Below, in pieces: positions 6,484 through 13,206 of a DNA stretch of 15,340 nt (its first letter is position 1; each line of letters starts with the position of its first letter). The translations under genes were made by a program, and so were the position numbers. The notes under the pieces are model-generated. The model made no database searches, was not told the DNA's origin, and was given only the letters and a program-made list of their open reading frames with translations. This stretch comes from F1-20-MAGs119 sp964556145 (GTDB lineage: Bacteria > Actinomycetota > Acidimicrobiia > Acidimicrobiales > Ilumatobacteraceae), in the NCBI GenBank assembly GCA_964556145.1, contig CAZKVD010000040.1:1-15340 (forward strand). Direction: 5' to 3'.

Positions 6484-8208
6484 TTAGTGGATGGTGACGG
6501 TTCCTGCGTTGCCGTCCACGGTGATTGTGACCCCGTTCGGAATTCTCGCGGTTGCGTTCTCGACCGACGGCACGCAAGGAATGCCCAATTCACGTGAAGC
6601 GATCATGGCGTGGCTGCCAACCGCACCGACGTTCACAACGACGGCCGCCGCGGCGAGGAAGAGCGGTGCCCACGACGGGTCGGTCTGCGGTGCGATCAAG
6701 ACGTCACCCGGCTCGAAGTCGTCGAGTTGGCCCGGATCCAGGATGACGCGAGCCGTACCGGTGGCAACGCCGCTCGATGCCGCAACGCCCTTCAGAACGT
6801 CCCCCGACTTGGCAATGGTCACCTGGGCGGCCGTGCGCTTCTTCCACTGCGAAATCGGTGCCACCTTGCCGTCGACGGCAAACGGCGGCTCGACATCGAA
6901 CAGAGTCAGATATGCGGCATGGCGCTCGGCCAGCTTCTGCGTGTAGCGCTCGGGGTGGATCCCGAATTCATCGACCTCGTCGGCCATCAACATGAAGATG
7001 TGCTCGACCGCACCCAGCAGACCCGATGCCACGTGACGACGCCCGATTTCACGCATCGGCTCGCGGATCTCGCCCACCAGCTTGATGCAATTCGCCTTGT
7101 AGCGCTCGCGTGCGCTGAGGAACAGATTCGCGGCACGCATGCCGGCTTCGAAGGTGCCGAGCGACTCGGCGTCGCCCGACAGCTTCGCCCGCACGTCGGC
7201 AAGCACACGGTCGCGCTCGGCAACTGCGTCGACACGGCGTTTGGCCGGATCCTGCGAATCGTCCATCAACCGCATGCGGTCGACAACGGCAAGTGCAACG
7301 TCGGGCTTGGTTTCCCACGACTGTGCGATGACGTCCCATTCGGCGGGACCGCGCGAGCCGAAGTGGAAGAGGAAATCGTCGAGCGCCGCGACGAACTTCT
7401 TCGCCTCGGGCGAGTTTGATGCGCGCAGACGCTCGGTCAGCCCGGCAACTCCCTTGTCGAACTCGATGGCGACGTCGTTGGAGGCACGCACGAGACGCGA
7501 CAGAGCCCAAATTGCCCGCGGCGGCTCGGCCGAATCGGCCTCGATACCCGCCAAGAGGCGCACCGACATGGTGGGATCCCCGAGTGCCTCGGCAATGGCA
7601 CCGACGACGCCCGTGCCGATCGACGACAGCGTCGAGGAGATCATCCCGGTCATCATCGCCTGGCGCAGCAGGGGCACCATCGAGCGTGCGCGGTTCATCA
7701 ACTCGAACGTGTCGAGGGTTGCAAAGTCGGGTCGCGTCGCGCGGGCGGTGTCGGCCATCACCTTGTCGGCCTCGATCTGCGGATACGAGTCGGTGGTCAA
7801 CACCCAACCCGCCGTCTCACCCAACTTGGCGGCGTGACGTTCCGATTCGTGCCAGGGCTCGGCCTTGTAGACCGGCACCTCGTCACGCTCGTCGAAGAAG
7901 GCCTTGTCGATTGCCTCGGGTGACGCACCTGGCATGCGCGCACCGAAAAGACGGGTGTACGACAGCGGGTTGTAGACGTACCCACCAAAGACGCCGAACA
8001 TCGTGGGGTCGTGTGGGTTCTCGACTTCGTCCCAGTCGAACACGCCGATCGAGCTGTACGCATCGACCAGGCCCTTGCCGAGCGACGCACGCAGGTACGT
8101 CGTGGCAAAGAACGGCGAAATCGGATCAGGGAAAACGTCGGCGGCGTTGCCTCGTGTCCAGGCGGGGAACTTCACCCCGGGGTTCGTGTCTGCAATCCAG
8201 CGGTCCAT
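6484..8208 (-). CDS. PEP-utilising-enzyme (phosphohistidine swivelling domain) protein lacking the ATP-grasp domain
   Basis: The 574-aa protein ends in a swivelling phosphohistidine domain (about 490-570) of the PEP synthase / pyruvate phosphate dikinase / rifampicin phosphotransferase type. The phosphorylatable residue is His533 in GSHAMIASRELGIP. The preceding region is largely helical and begins with a PEP-synthase-linker-like NAADVFPDPISPF (about 21-33). There is no N-terminal ATP-grasp (pyruvate/PEP-binding) domain and no room for one, and none is encoded nearby. The protein could be one half of a split phosphotransferase, or a derivative with another role. It is the first gene of the minus-strand cluster, upstream of the YqhA-like gene by 9 nt. 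The start at 8208 follows a candidate leaderless promoter. The exact reaction is unknown. Confidence 0.85.
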   Translation of the reverse strand: MDRWIADTNPGVKFPAWTRGNAADVFPDPISPFFATTYLRASLGKGLVDAYSSIGVFDWDEVENPHDPTMFGVFGGYVYNPLSYTRLFGARMPGASPEAIDKAFFDERDEVPVYKAEPWHESERHAAKLGETAGWVLTTDSYPQIEADKVMADTARATRPDFATLDTFELMNRARSMVPLLRQAMMTGMISSTLSSIGTGVVGAIAEALGDPTMSVRLLAGIEADSAEPPRAIWALSRLVRASNDVAIEFDKGVAGLTERLRASNSPEAKKFVAALDDFLFHFGSRGPAEWDVIAQSWETKPDVALAVVDRMRLMDDSQDPAKRRVDAVAERDRVLADVRAKLSGDAESLGTFEAGMRAANLFLSARERYKANCIKLVGEIREPMREIGRRHVASGLLGAVEHIFMLMADEVDEFGIHPERYTQKLAERHAAYLTLFDVEPPFAVDGKVAPISQWKKRTAAQVTIAKSGDVLKGVAASSGVATGTARVILDPGQLDDFEPGDVLIAPQTDPSWAPLFLAAAAVVVNVGAVGSHAMIASRELGIPCVPSVENATARIPNGVTITVDGNAGTVTIH

Positions 8209-8216
8209 ATGTACTG

Positions 8217-8222
8217 AAACTA
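8217..8222 (-). promoter_or_regulatory. Candidate -10 box (TAGTTT) for the minus-strand cluster
   Basis: On the minus strand TAGTTT ends 8 nt before the ATG at 8208 with no Shine-Dalgarno between. It would drive the PEP-utilising-domain gene and the four genes after it. It is one half of a 70-bp divergent intergenic region. Confidence 0.4.
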
Positions 8223-8265
8223 TTCGGCGGGATGCATCTCACCGAAAAGGGCGACCAGAGACCCG

Positions 8266-8271
8266 TACCTT
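8266..8271 (+). promoter_or_regulatory. Candidate -10 box (TACCTT) for the ABC transporter operon
   Basis: TACCTT fits TANNNT and ends 7 nt before the ATG at 8279. No Shine-Dalgarno is seen, as expected for a leaderless mRNA. Confidence 0.45.
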
Positions 8272-8278
8272 GCGCGCG

Positions 8279-9181
8279 ATGGGCGAGTCTCCGGCTCTCG
8301 AGGTGACCGGCCTCACCAAGGCCTTTGGTCGCACCGTCGCTCTCGACAATGTCTCGTTCGAAGTGCCGCGGGGCTGCATCTTCGGACTCATCGGACCGAA
8401 CGGGTCGGGGAAAACCACCCTGATCCGCATTGCCCTCGATCTGTTGCGCGCGACATCGGGTTCCGTGGCTTTGCTCGGCCTCGACTCGCGGCATTCGGGC
8501 GTCGAGGCCCGGCGCGCGACGGGCTACCTGCCGGGGAATCTGGTGCTGCCACCGCGCCTGACCGGGCGTCAATACCTCGACGACATCGCACGGATTCGGC
8601 GCACGAGTGCTTCATCCGACGTAGCCCAACTGGCGACCGAACTGCGTGCCGACCTCGACCGGAACATCGGCCATCTTTCACTCGGCAACCGGCGCAAGAT
8701 CGGTCTCATTGCGGCATTGATGGGTTCTCCGCAACTGATCTTTCTCGACGAGCCGACGGGCGGCATGGACCCGCTCGTTCAGCAGACGTTCCGCCGGCTC
8801 GTTCGCAACTGCGCCAATCGAGGAACAACGGTCTTCTTGTCGTCGCATGTGCTCGACGAGGTTCAGCACGTGTCCGATCGCATCGCCGTCGTACAACACG
8901 GTGCGGTCGTTGCAACCGGAACGGTCAGCGATCTCACGTCACGCTTGATACGAACCTTCACCGCAACGTTCCCCTCGCCGGTTCGGCCGTCCGACTTCGC
9001 GTCGGTACCGAACGTCACGGAAGTCGCCGGCGGAGAACGCGCGAACCAACTGGTGTTCAGCGTTCGTGGCGAATCCGGCGCGCTGTTCGAACGCCTCGCC
9101 CACTTCCGGCCGAGCGACGTCCACGGCGCCGAACCCGACCTCGAGGACGCATTTCTCGACCTGTACAGGACATCGAGGTGA
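8279..9181 (+). CDS. ABC transporter ATP-binding protein (ABC-2 / CcmA type)
   Basis: The 300-aa nucleotide-binding subunit would power the permease encoded next. It shows Walker A GPNGSGKTT (39-47), the signature LSLGN (133-137), Walker B FLDEPTGGMDP from 155, and the switch His190 in SSHVLDEV. The order and length are those of drug/antibiotic or polymer exporters of the ABC-2 group, with about 85 residues after the ATPase core. The ATG at 8279 was chosen because the ATPase domain opens directly after it (ALEVTGLTKAFG) and a candidate -10 box lies 7 nt upstream. The frame is open further upstream, but that part overlaps the divergent gene and its promoter. The stop overlaps the GTG of the permease (GTGA). 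The transported substrate is unknown. Confidence 0.95.
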   Translation: MGESPALEVTGLTKAFGRTVALDNVSFEVPRGCIFGLIGPNGSGKTTLIRIALDLLRATSGSVALLGLDSRHSGVEARRATGYLPGNLVLPPRLTGRQYLDDIARIRRTSASSDVAQLATELRADLDRNIGHLSLGNRRKIGLIAALMGSPQLIFLDEPTGGMDPLVQQTFRRLVRNCANRGTTVFLSSHVLDEVQHVSDRIAVVQHGAVVATGTVSDLTSRLIRTFTATFPSPVRPSDFASVPNVTEVAGGERANQLVFSVRGESGALFERLAHFRPSDVHGAEPDLEDAFLDLYRTSR

Positions 9182-9987
9182 ATGCACCGATCCTCCGGCG
9201 CCACGTCACGTCGAAGAAGTGGTGGCTCTTCGGCTGGTCACTCGGCATCGTGTCCCTGATCGCTTTGACCCTCGGTTTCTATCCCTCGTTTCGCGACCAG
9301 GCCGATGAGTTCAACGAGATGGTCGAAAAGATGCCCGAGGGAATCAAGTCGCTGATCGGCATGGGGGGCGGCGTCGAACCACTGTCACCGATCGGCTACC
9401 TCTCGCACGAGATCTTCGCCTTCGTTCTCCCCTCGATTCTCATGATCGCCTCGATCGGGCTGGCCTCGGCAATCGCGGGCGACGAGGAACGCGGTCTTCT
9501 CGAGACCATGTACGCGCTGCCCATTCCACGCGCGCGGCTCGTCGGCGAACGCCTGGCGGCCGCGACCGTTCTTCTCGGTTTACTGGCGACGGTCACCTGT
9601 GTGACAACCCTGATCACGAGCCGCATCGTCGAACTGAACGTGGGCACTGCGGCGTTGGTCTGGGCAACGATCACTGCCCTCGCACTCACCATTACGATCG
9701 GGTCGATCAGCCTGTTCGTCGGGGGTTGGACCGGCCGTCGCGCCCCGGCCCTTGCCACCGGCACGACCGTCGCGATTGCCGGCTACATCATCACGTCGCT
9801 CGCCGAGGCGGGTATCGAGTTCTTCCGCGCGATTCGGTTCCTCTCGGTCTTCTCGCTCTACAACGTCGTCGACGTTCTGCGCACCGGAACGCCCCGCTGG
9901 TCACTGGTCGGCCTGATTGCCGTCGGCACAGGCTTCACTGGTCTGGCACTGGTCGGCGTGTCGCGTCGCGACCTCCGCAGCGCATGA
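9178..9987 (+). CDS. ABC-2 family transporter permease
   Basis: A 269-aa membrane protein with about six hydrophobic segments, near 17-36, 78-98, 127-147, 157-182, 190-208 and 240-262. The cytoplasmic loop GDEERGLLETMYALPIPRAR (101-120) is the characteristic ABC-2 motif that follows the second membrane segment. The GTG start overlaps the ATPase stop by 4 nt, and AGGA sits 7 nt upstream. It forms the membrane half of an exporter with the ATPase. The extracytoplasmic stretch at about 37-76 (EMVEKMPEGIKSLIGMGGG) is typical of the group. Direction is likely export; cargo cannot be read from sequence. Confidence 0.92.
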   Translation: MNAPILRRHVTSKKWWLFGWSLGIVSLIALTLGFYPSFRDQADEFNEMVEKMPEGIKSLIGMGGGVEPLSPIGYLSHEIFAFVLPSILMIASIGLASAIAGDEERGLLETMYALPIPRARLVGERLAAATVLLGLLATVTCVTTLITSRIVELNVGTAALVWATITALALTITIGSISLFVGGWTGRRAPALATGTTVAIAGYIITSLAEAGIEFFRAIRFLSVFSLYNVVDVLRTGTPRWSLVGLIAVGTGFTGLALVGVSRRDLRSA

Positions 9988-9997
9988 GACGTCCTCG

Positions 9998-10003
9998 TAT
10001 AGT
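9998..10003 (+). promoter_or_regulatory. Candidate -10 box (TATAGT) for the VOC-DinB operon
   Basis: TATAGT is a near-ideal -10 hexamer and ends exactly 6 nt before the ATG at 10010. No Shine-Dalgarno is present. It sits in a 22-nt gap after the permease, so this pair may be transcribed separately from the ABC genes. Confidence 0.55.
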
Positions 10004-10009
10004 GGCCTC

Positions 10010-10363
10010 ATGCGGGTACGGGGCATTCACCACGTCAATGTCAACGTCCATTCCCTCGAAGAGTCGCTCGACTTCTACGTGAACAAGCTGGGCTTCGCAC
10101 CCTTCGATCGACCGGAGATGAAGGTGCGCGGTGGCTGGCTGCGGATGGGCGACCAGGAACTCCACGTGATGGAGGCACCCGGTGCCGTCATCGACAAGAA
10201 GCAGCACTTCGCCCTGCTGGTCGACGACGTCGACGAGGCTGCGGCACACCTCGACAAGATGCAGGTCGCTTTCCGCCGCATCCACAACGACGACGGACGC
10301 AGTGACCAGATTTTCATCCACGATCCGTCGGGCAACCGAATCGAAATTCAGGGGCCGACATGA
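10010..10363 (+). CDS. VOC-family (glyoxalase/dioxygenase fold) protein
   Basis: A 117-aa single vicinal-oxygen-chelate domain. It opens with GIHHVNVNVHSLEESLDFYVNKLGF and closes with DPSGNRIEIQGP, both hallmarks of the fold. Likely metal ligands are His8 (or His7), His66 and Glu112. The family includes glyoxalase I, fosfomycin-resistance enzymes, epimerases and ring-cleaving dioxygenases; a single short domain usually works as a homodimer. The start follows an excellent -10 box by 6 nt; the upstream open frame overlaps the permease. The stop overlaps the DinB-fold gene (ATGA). The substrate is unknown; context hints at detoxification. Confidence 0.9.
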   Translation: MRVRGIHHVNVNVHSLEESLDFYVNKLGFAPFDRPEMKVRGGWLRMGDQELHVMEAPGAVIDKKQHFALLVDDVDEAAAHLDKMQVAFRRIHNDDGRSDQIFIHDPSGNRIEIQGPT

Positions 10364-10929
10364 GCAATGTCACCGCACTCGAATCACTGCGCCGTCGGAT
10401 GCGCGCAATGCACTCGCTGTACCACGACGCAACCGCCACCATGACGGTCGACCAGGTCAACCACCACGAGCGCGATGGCGTGGTTCCCATTGCCTTCAGC
10501 CTGTTCCACATCGTCAACATGATCGACGCCTCGTTCATGTTGATGACCGGTGCCGCACCAATTTGGAACGACGACTGGGCATCACGGGTGGGCATGTCGA
10601 TCAACGACCACGGCAAGCACAAAACCGTCGAGGAGATGGTTCACCAGCGCATCGGCGACTATGCCGCCTTCGTCGACTACATGAACGCGGTGTTTTCACG
10701 CACCGAGTCGTGGCTCGACGAAGTCGACCCCGCCGATCTCGACCGCGTCGTGATTGCGCGGCCATTTCCTCCACAAATCGCCAGCACGTACTCGGCCCGG
10801 GTGGCCGGCGAAGTCGGGATCACGGTGCTCGATGCGGCAGAGTGCTGGATCTACCAACACGGACTACGCCACATGGGCGAGATCGAACACGCCCGCGGCC
10901 TGGTCGGTTTGAACGGCATGACGTCATAA
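10360..10929 (+). CDS. DinB-fold (four-helix bundle, putative metal-dependent) protein
   Basis: The 189-aa protein has the DinB/YfiT-like pattern of a helix with LFHIVNMIDAS and a late helix with two histidines four apart. The candidate metal ligands are His50, His167 and His171 (YQHGLRHMGEIEHA), the usual three-His site of this fold. Members include thiol-S-transferases (bacillithiol/mycothiol) and mycothiol-dependent isomerases, so a thiol-linked detoxification role is plausible but inferred. Its ATG overlaps the VOC stop by 4 nt, and AGGGG lies 5 nt upstream. It ends 35 bp before the convergent SCO6745-like gene; I see no convincing terminator there. Confidence 0.75.
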   Translation: MSNVTALESLRRRMRAMHSLYHDATATMTVDQVNHHERDGVVPIAFSLFHIVNMIDASFMLMTGAAPIWNDDWASRVGMSINDHGKHKTVEEMVHQRIGDYAAFVDYMNAVFSRTESWLDEVDPADLDRVVIARPFPPQIASTYSARVAGEVGITVLDAAECWIYQHGLRHMGEIEHARGLVGLNGMTS

Positions 10930-10964
10930 GACGGCAGCCGATGAACACGGCATGACGAGCTGAC

Positions 10965-11714
10965 TCAGCCGGCGGCAGCAATGTCGTGCATGGCGGTGAT
11001 GCCCGCGAGGAACGCCGCGCGTCCCGCAGCATCGAGAACCCCGTAGGCGGGCGCGACCATATCGTCGGTCAGCTTCTCGGCGGTGTCCCACTGGGCGCGC
11101 TGGGCATCGGTCACCTTTGCCACGTCGTCCTCGGACCAGCCGAACATCTTCGCGTCGGCGGGTCGCTTGATGAAGTGCGCAACCTTCGATGTGAGACCCG
11201 CGGCGCGAATGGCGGCCAGGTGCGCACTGCCACGGAATTCGCGCAACACGGTGGCGAGTTGCATCGCACGACCCGGGACGTCGGTTGCCAACCCTTCGCA
11301 CTTCATCGCGGCATACAGACCCAGACCGTCGGGGTCGGCTGCCCCATTGACCGCATCGGCTGCGGCGACGAAGGCGTCGAGATTCGGGATCGATGAAAAT
11401 CGCGCACGACCGAATTCGGCGCTGCAGTCGAGATGAGCACGTCCCGCAACTCTCGGGGCGCATTTCGCCTTGGCCGAATCCCACGCCCCGCCAATGACGG
11501 CCGGGTTGAAGTAGCCGAAGTTGGCGGCAAGCGCAGCACCATCGCAGTCACCCAGCGCGCCGCCGCGACCGAGGACGTAGAACTCCATGCCGTTCAAACC
11601 CAACTTCTCGCCGACCTCGCGGGTCTCGGCAGTGAAGTAAAAGCGGTAACCGGTGTCGCCAACGAGCGGACATGCTCCTGCGAGAAAGGTCGAAAGGGAT
11701 GAGTCAAGGGTCAT
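10965..11714 (-). CDS. SCO6745-like family protein (uncharacterised)
   Basis: A 249-aa protein. I recognise the arrangement of the actinobacterial SCO6745 family. An early FGYFNPAVIGGAW segment (66-78) is followed by the conserved ATVLREFRGSAHLAAIRAAGL block (154-174) and then FGWSEDDVAKV (191-201). Some relatives are annotated as helix-turn-helix-like or SalK-like; the function is unknown. The start is set at 11714 (MTLDSSL) because a TATTCT -10 box ends 6 nt upstream, so the ATG 27 nt further upstream (11741) would lie outside the transcript. It stands alone, convergent with the DinB-fold gene and divergent from the PQ-loop gene. The assignment is from memory of motifs, not from a search. 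Confidence 0.7.
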   Translation of the reverse strand: MTLDSSLSTFLAGACPLVGDTGYRFYFTAETREVGEKLGLNGMEFYVLGRGGALGDCDGAALAANFGYFNPAVIGGAWDSAKAKCAPRVAGRAHLDCSAEFGRARFSSIPNLDAFVAAADAVNGAADPDGLGLYAAMKCEGLATDVPGRAMQLATVLREFRGSAHLAAIRAAGLTSKVAHFIKRPADAKMFGWSEDDVAKVTDAQRAQWDTAEKLTDDMVAPAYGVLDAAGRAAFLAGITAMHDIAAAG

Positions 11715-11720
11715 GTACCG

Positions 11721-11726
11721 AGAATA
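11721..11726 (-). promoter_or_regulatory. -10 box (TATTCT) for the SCO6745-like gene
   Basis: On the minus strand TATTCT ends 6 nt before the ATG at 11714 with no Shine-Dalgarno. It decides the start of that gene. Confidence 0.5.
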
Positions 11727-11753
11727 GTTCGCCCGTTTCACGCCCCCGTCGGC

Positions 11754-11759
11754 CAGACT
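11754..11759 (+). promoter_or_regulatory. Weak candidate -10 box (CAGACT) for the PQ-loop/kynurenine operon
   Basis: CAGACT departs from TANNNT at its first base. It ends 6 nt before the GTG at 11766, the spacing seen at the other putative leaderless starts in the window. Confidence 0.35.
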
Positions 11760-11765
11760 GTGGGC

Positions 11766-12380
11766 GTGTCCCCCACAGATTTCCTTGGCCTCTGCGCGTC
11801 CATCCTCTCGATGCTCTTCATTTGGCCCCAGGTCATTCGCGTGTACCGCAACGACACGGTCGAAGGACTTGCACCCCTCGGCGCCCTTCAGGGCATGTCC
11901 GGGTCGATCCTGTGGTCGATCTACGGCCTCTCACAGAGTGATGTCCCGCTCTTTGGCTCGAATCTCCTGATCGCAGTCGCCATTGCGCTGTTGTGCGGCG
12001 CGATGACGCGCCACGGGATCATCAAGCGCAGCACCGTGTTCGGCCTCGTCGCGGCAGTGCTGGGTGTCGGCCTCGTCGCCTCGGCGGTTTCGACCGCCCT
12101 CGTCGGGGGTCTGGCATTCGTCATCGGCGCACTGTCCATTCTTCCGCAGACCATCAAGGTCATCCGCGATCCCGACCTGAACGGTGTGTCGGTATCAAGC
12201 AATGCACTGCTGCTTGCCTGCGCCTCGACGTGGATGGCGTACGGCATTGCCATCGGCGATGCGCTCGTCACGTTCCCGAACGTCCTCGTCATTCCGTGCT
12301 CGGCAATCATCGTCGCCCGCGCATGGGCCTCGCAGCGCCGCACCGCCCGCGGTGTCCTCGTTGCCGAACATGCCGCCTGA
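11766..12380 (+). CDS. Double PQ-loop (SWEET/cystinosin-like) membrane protein
   Basis: A 204-aa, strongly hydrophobic protein with two PQ-loop repeats. The first is around LFIWPQVIRVYRNDTVEGLAPL (Pro21-Gln22), the second around ILPQTIKVIRDPDLNGVSV (Pro127-Gln128). Most bacterial members (SemiSWEETs) have one three-helix repeat of about 90 aa; this one is a fused tandem, like eukaryotic SWEET or lysosomal amino-acid exporters. PQ-loop proteins carry sugars or amino acids by facilitated or proton-coupled transport. GTG at 11766 is preferred over GTG at 11760 because it lies 6 nt from the -10-like CAGACT. The end overlaps the start of the formamidase gene by 11 nt, so both are cotranscribed. 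The substrate is unproven; tryptophan or a kynurenine metabolite fits the context. Confidence 0.85.
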   Translation: MSPTDFLGLCASILSMLFIWPQVIRVYRNDTVEGLAPLGALQGMSGSILWSIYGLSQSDVPLFGSNLLIAVAIALLCGAMTRHGIIKRSTVFGLVAAVLGVGLVASAVSTALVGGLAFVIGALSILPQTIKVIRDPDLNGVSVSSNALLLACASTWMAYGIAIGDALVTFPNVLVIPCSAIIVARAWASQRRTARGVLVAEHAA

Positions 12381-13206
12381 CGCAGTCGACCTCGAACGCG
12401 ATTATTCGCCGAGCTCGGTCTCGAAACACCCTGCACCTTGGTACATCGAGGAGTACGCACGCCGTAGCTCGTCGGTCCTTGCCCGCCTCGGCGAGCGCGC
12501 GGTTCGGGAACACTACGGACCCGGCACCGACGAGTACGTGGTCATTGCGCGTCACTCTCCAACCGCACCATTGCTCGTTTTCATCCACGGTGGCTACTGG
12601 CGCGCTTTGTCGGCCGACGAGTGCTCGATGTGGGCGGCCGATGCACTCGATTCGGGGTTTTCCTTTGCCAGTGTGAACTACACCCTCGCGCCGACTGCCT
12701 CCCTCGAGCGCATCGTCGGACAGTGCCGTTCGGCAATCGATTGGCTGATCGACAGCGCCGGCCTCGACCCGTCACGTACGGTCGTCGCGGGTTCGTCAGC
12801 CGGCGGTCACCTGGCCGCAATGGTCACCACGGCGAACCCGCAGCCGGTTCGTTGCAACGCTGCAGTGTTGTTGAGTGGCGTTTTCGACCTGCGGCCGCTG
12901 GTGTCGACCACCGTCAACGAACCACTCGGTCTCACCGTTCCCGATGCAGTGAGACTCAGCCCGGCACACCTGCGGGTCAATCCGATCGAGACCGTGCACG
13001 CCTTCGTCGGTGAAGAAGAAACGGCTGCATTCAAGTCGCAGAGCGCCACCTACGTCGACAAGCTGTCGGCCGCCGGCATCGATGCAATGTCGCACATCGT
13101 GGCGGGCCGCGATCACTTCGACCTGATTTACGATCTCATCACACCGGGAACCGTGCTCGGCGACACCACTCTCGGCCTGCTGGCAACCGACGGAGGCACA
13201 AAATGA
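12370..13206 (+). CDS. Kynurenine formamidase-like alpha/beta hydrolase (arylformamidase)
   Basis: It would hydrolyse N-formyl-L-kynurenine to L-kynurenine and formate. The 278-aa alpha/beta hydrolase carries HGGYW (73-77), the oxyanion-hole signature of the animal/yeast-type formamidases. The nucleophile elbow is GSSAGG with Ser143, and His249 lies in RDHFDL. At the acid position the sequence EEETAAFKSQS places Glu217 where the human enzyme has Asp; bacterial relatives often have Glu there, to my recollection. This is the alpha/beta-hydrolase type and not the unrelated metal-dependent KynB. The ATG at 12370 overlaps the PQ-loop gene by 11 nt and has no Shine-Dalgarno, consistent with coupling. 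Its stop overlaps the kynureninase start (ATGA). Without that neighbour it could be read as a generic esterase. Confidence 0.85.
   Translation: MPPDAVDLERDYSPSSVSKHPAPWYIEEYARRSSSVLARLGERAVREHYGPGTDEYVVIARHSPTAPLLVFIHGGYWRALSADECSMWAADALDSGFSFASVNYTLAPTASLERIVGQCRSAIDWLIDSAGLDPSRTVVAGSSAGGHLAAMVTTANPQPVRCNAAVLLSGVFDLRPLVSTTVNEPLGLTVPDAVRLSPAHLRVNPIETVHAFVGEEETAAFKSQSATYVDKLSAAGIDAMSHIVAGRDHFDLIYDLITPGTVLGDTTLGLLATDGGTK
13192..13196 (+). promoter_or_regulatory. Ribosome binding site of kynureninase (GGAGG)
   Basis: A perfect GGAGG lies 6 nt before the ATG at 13203, within the end of the formamidase gene. Confidence 0.7.

Noticed and set aside
8675..8689. Altered ABC signature (LSLGN instead of LSGGQ) as a sign of an inactive ATPase
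   Set aside because: LSxG-type variants are common in ABC-2 ATPases and the Walker A, Walker B and switch His are all intact.
10930..10964. Terminator between the convergent DinB-fold and SCO6745-like genes
   Set aside because: Only a 4-bp inverted repeat (GCCG...CGGC) and no T run are present in the 35 bp.
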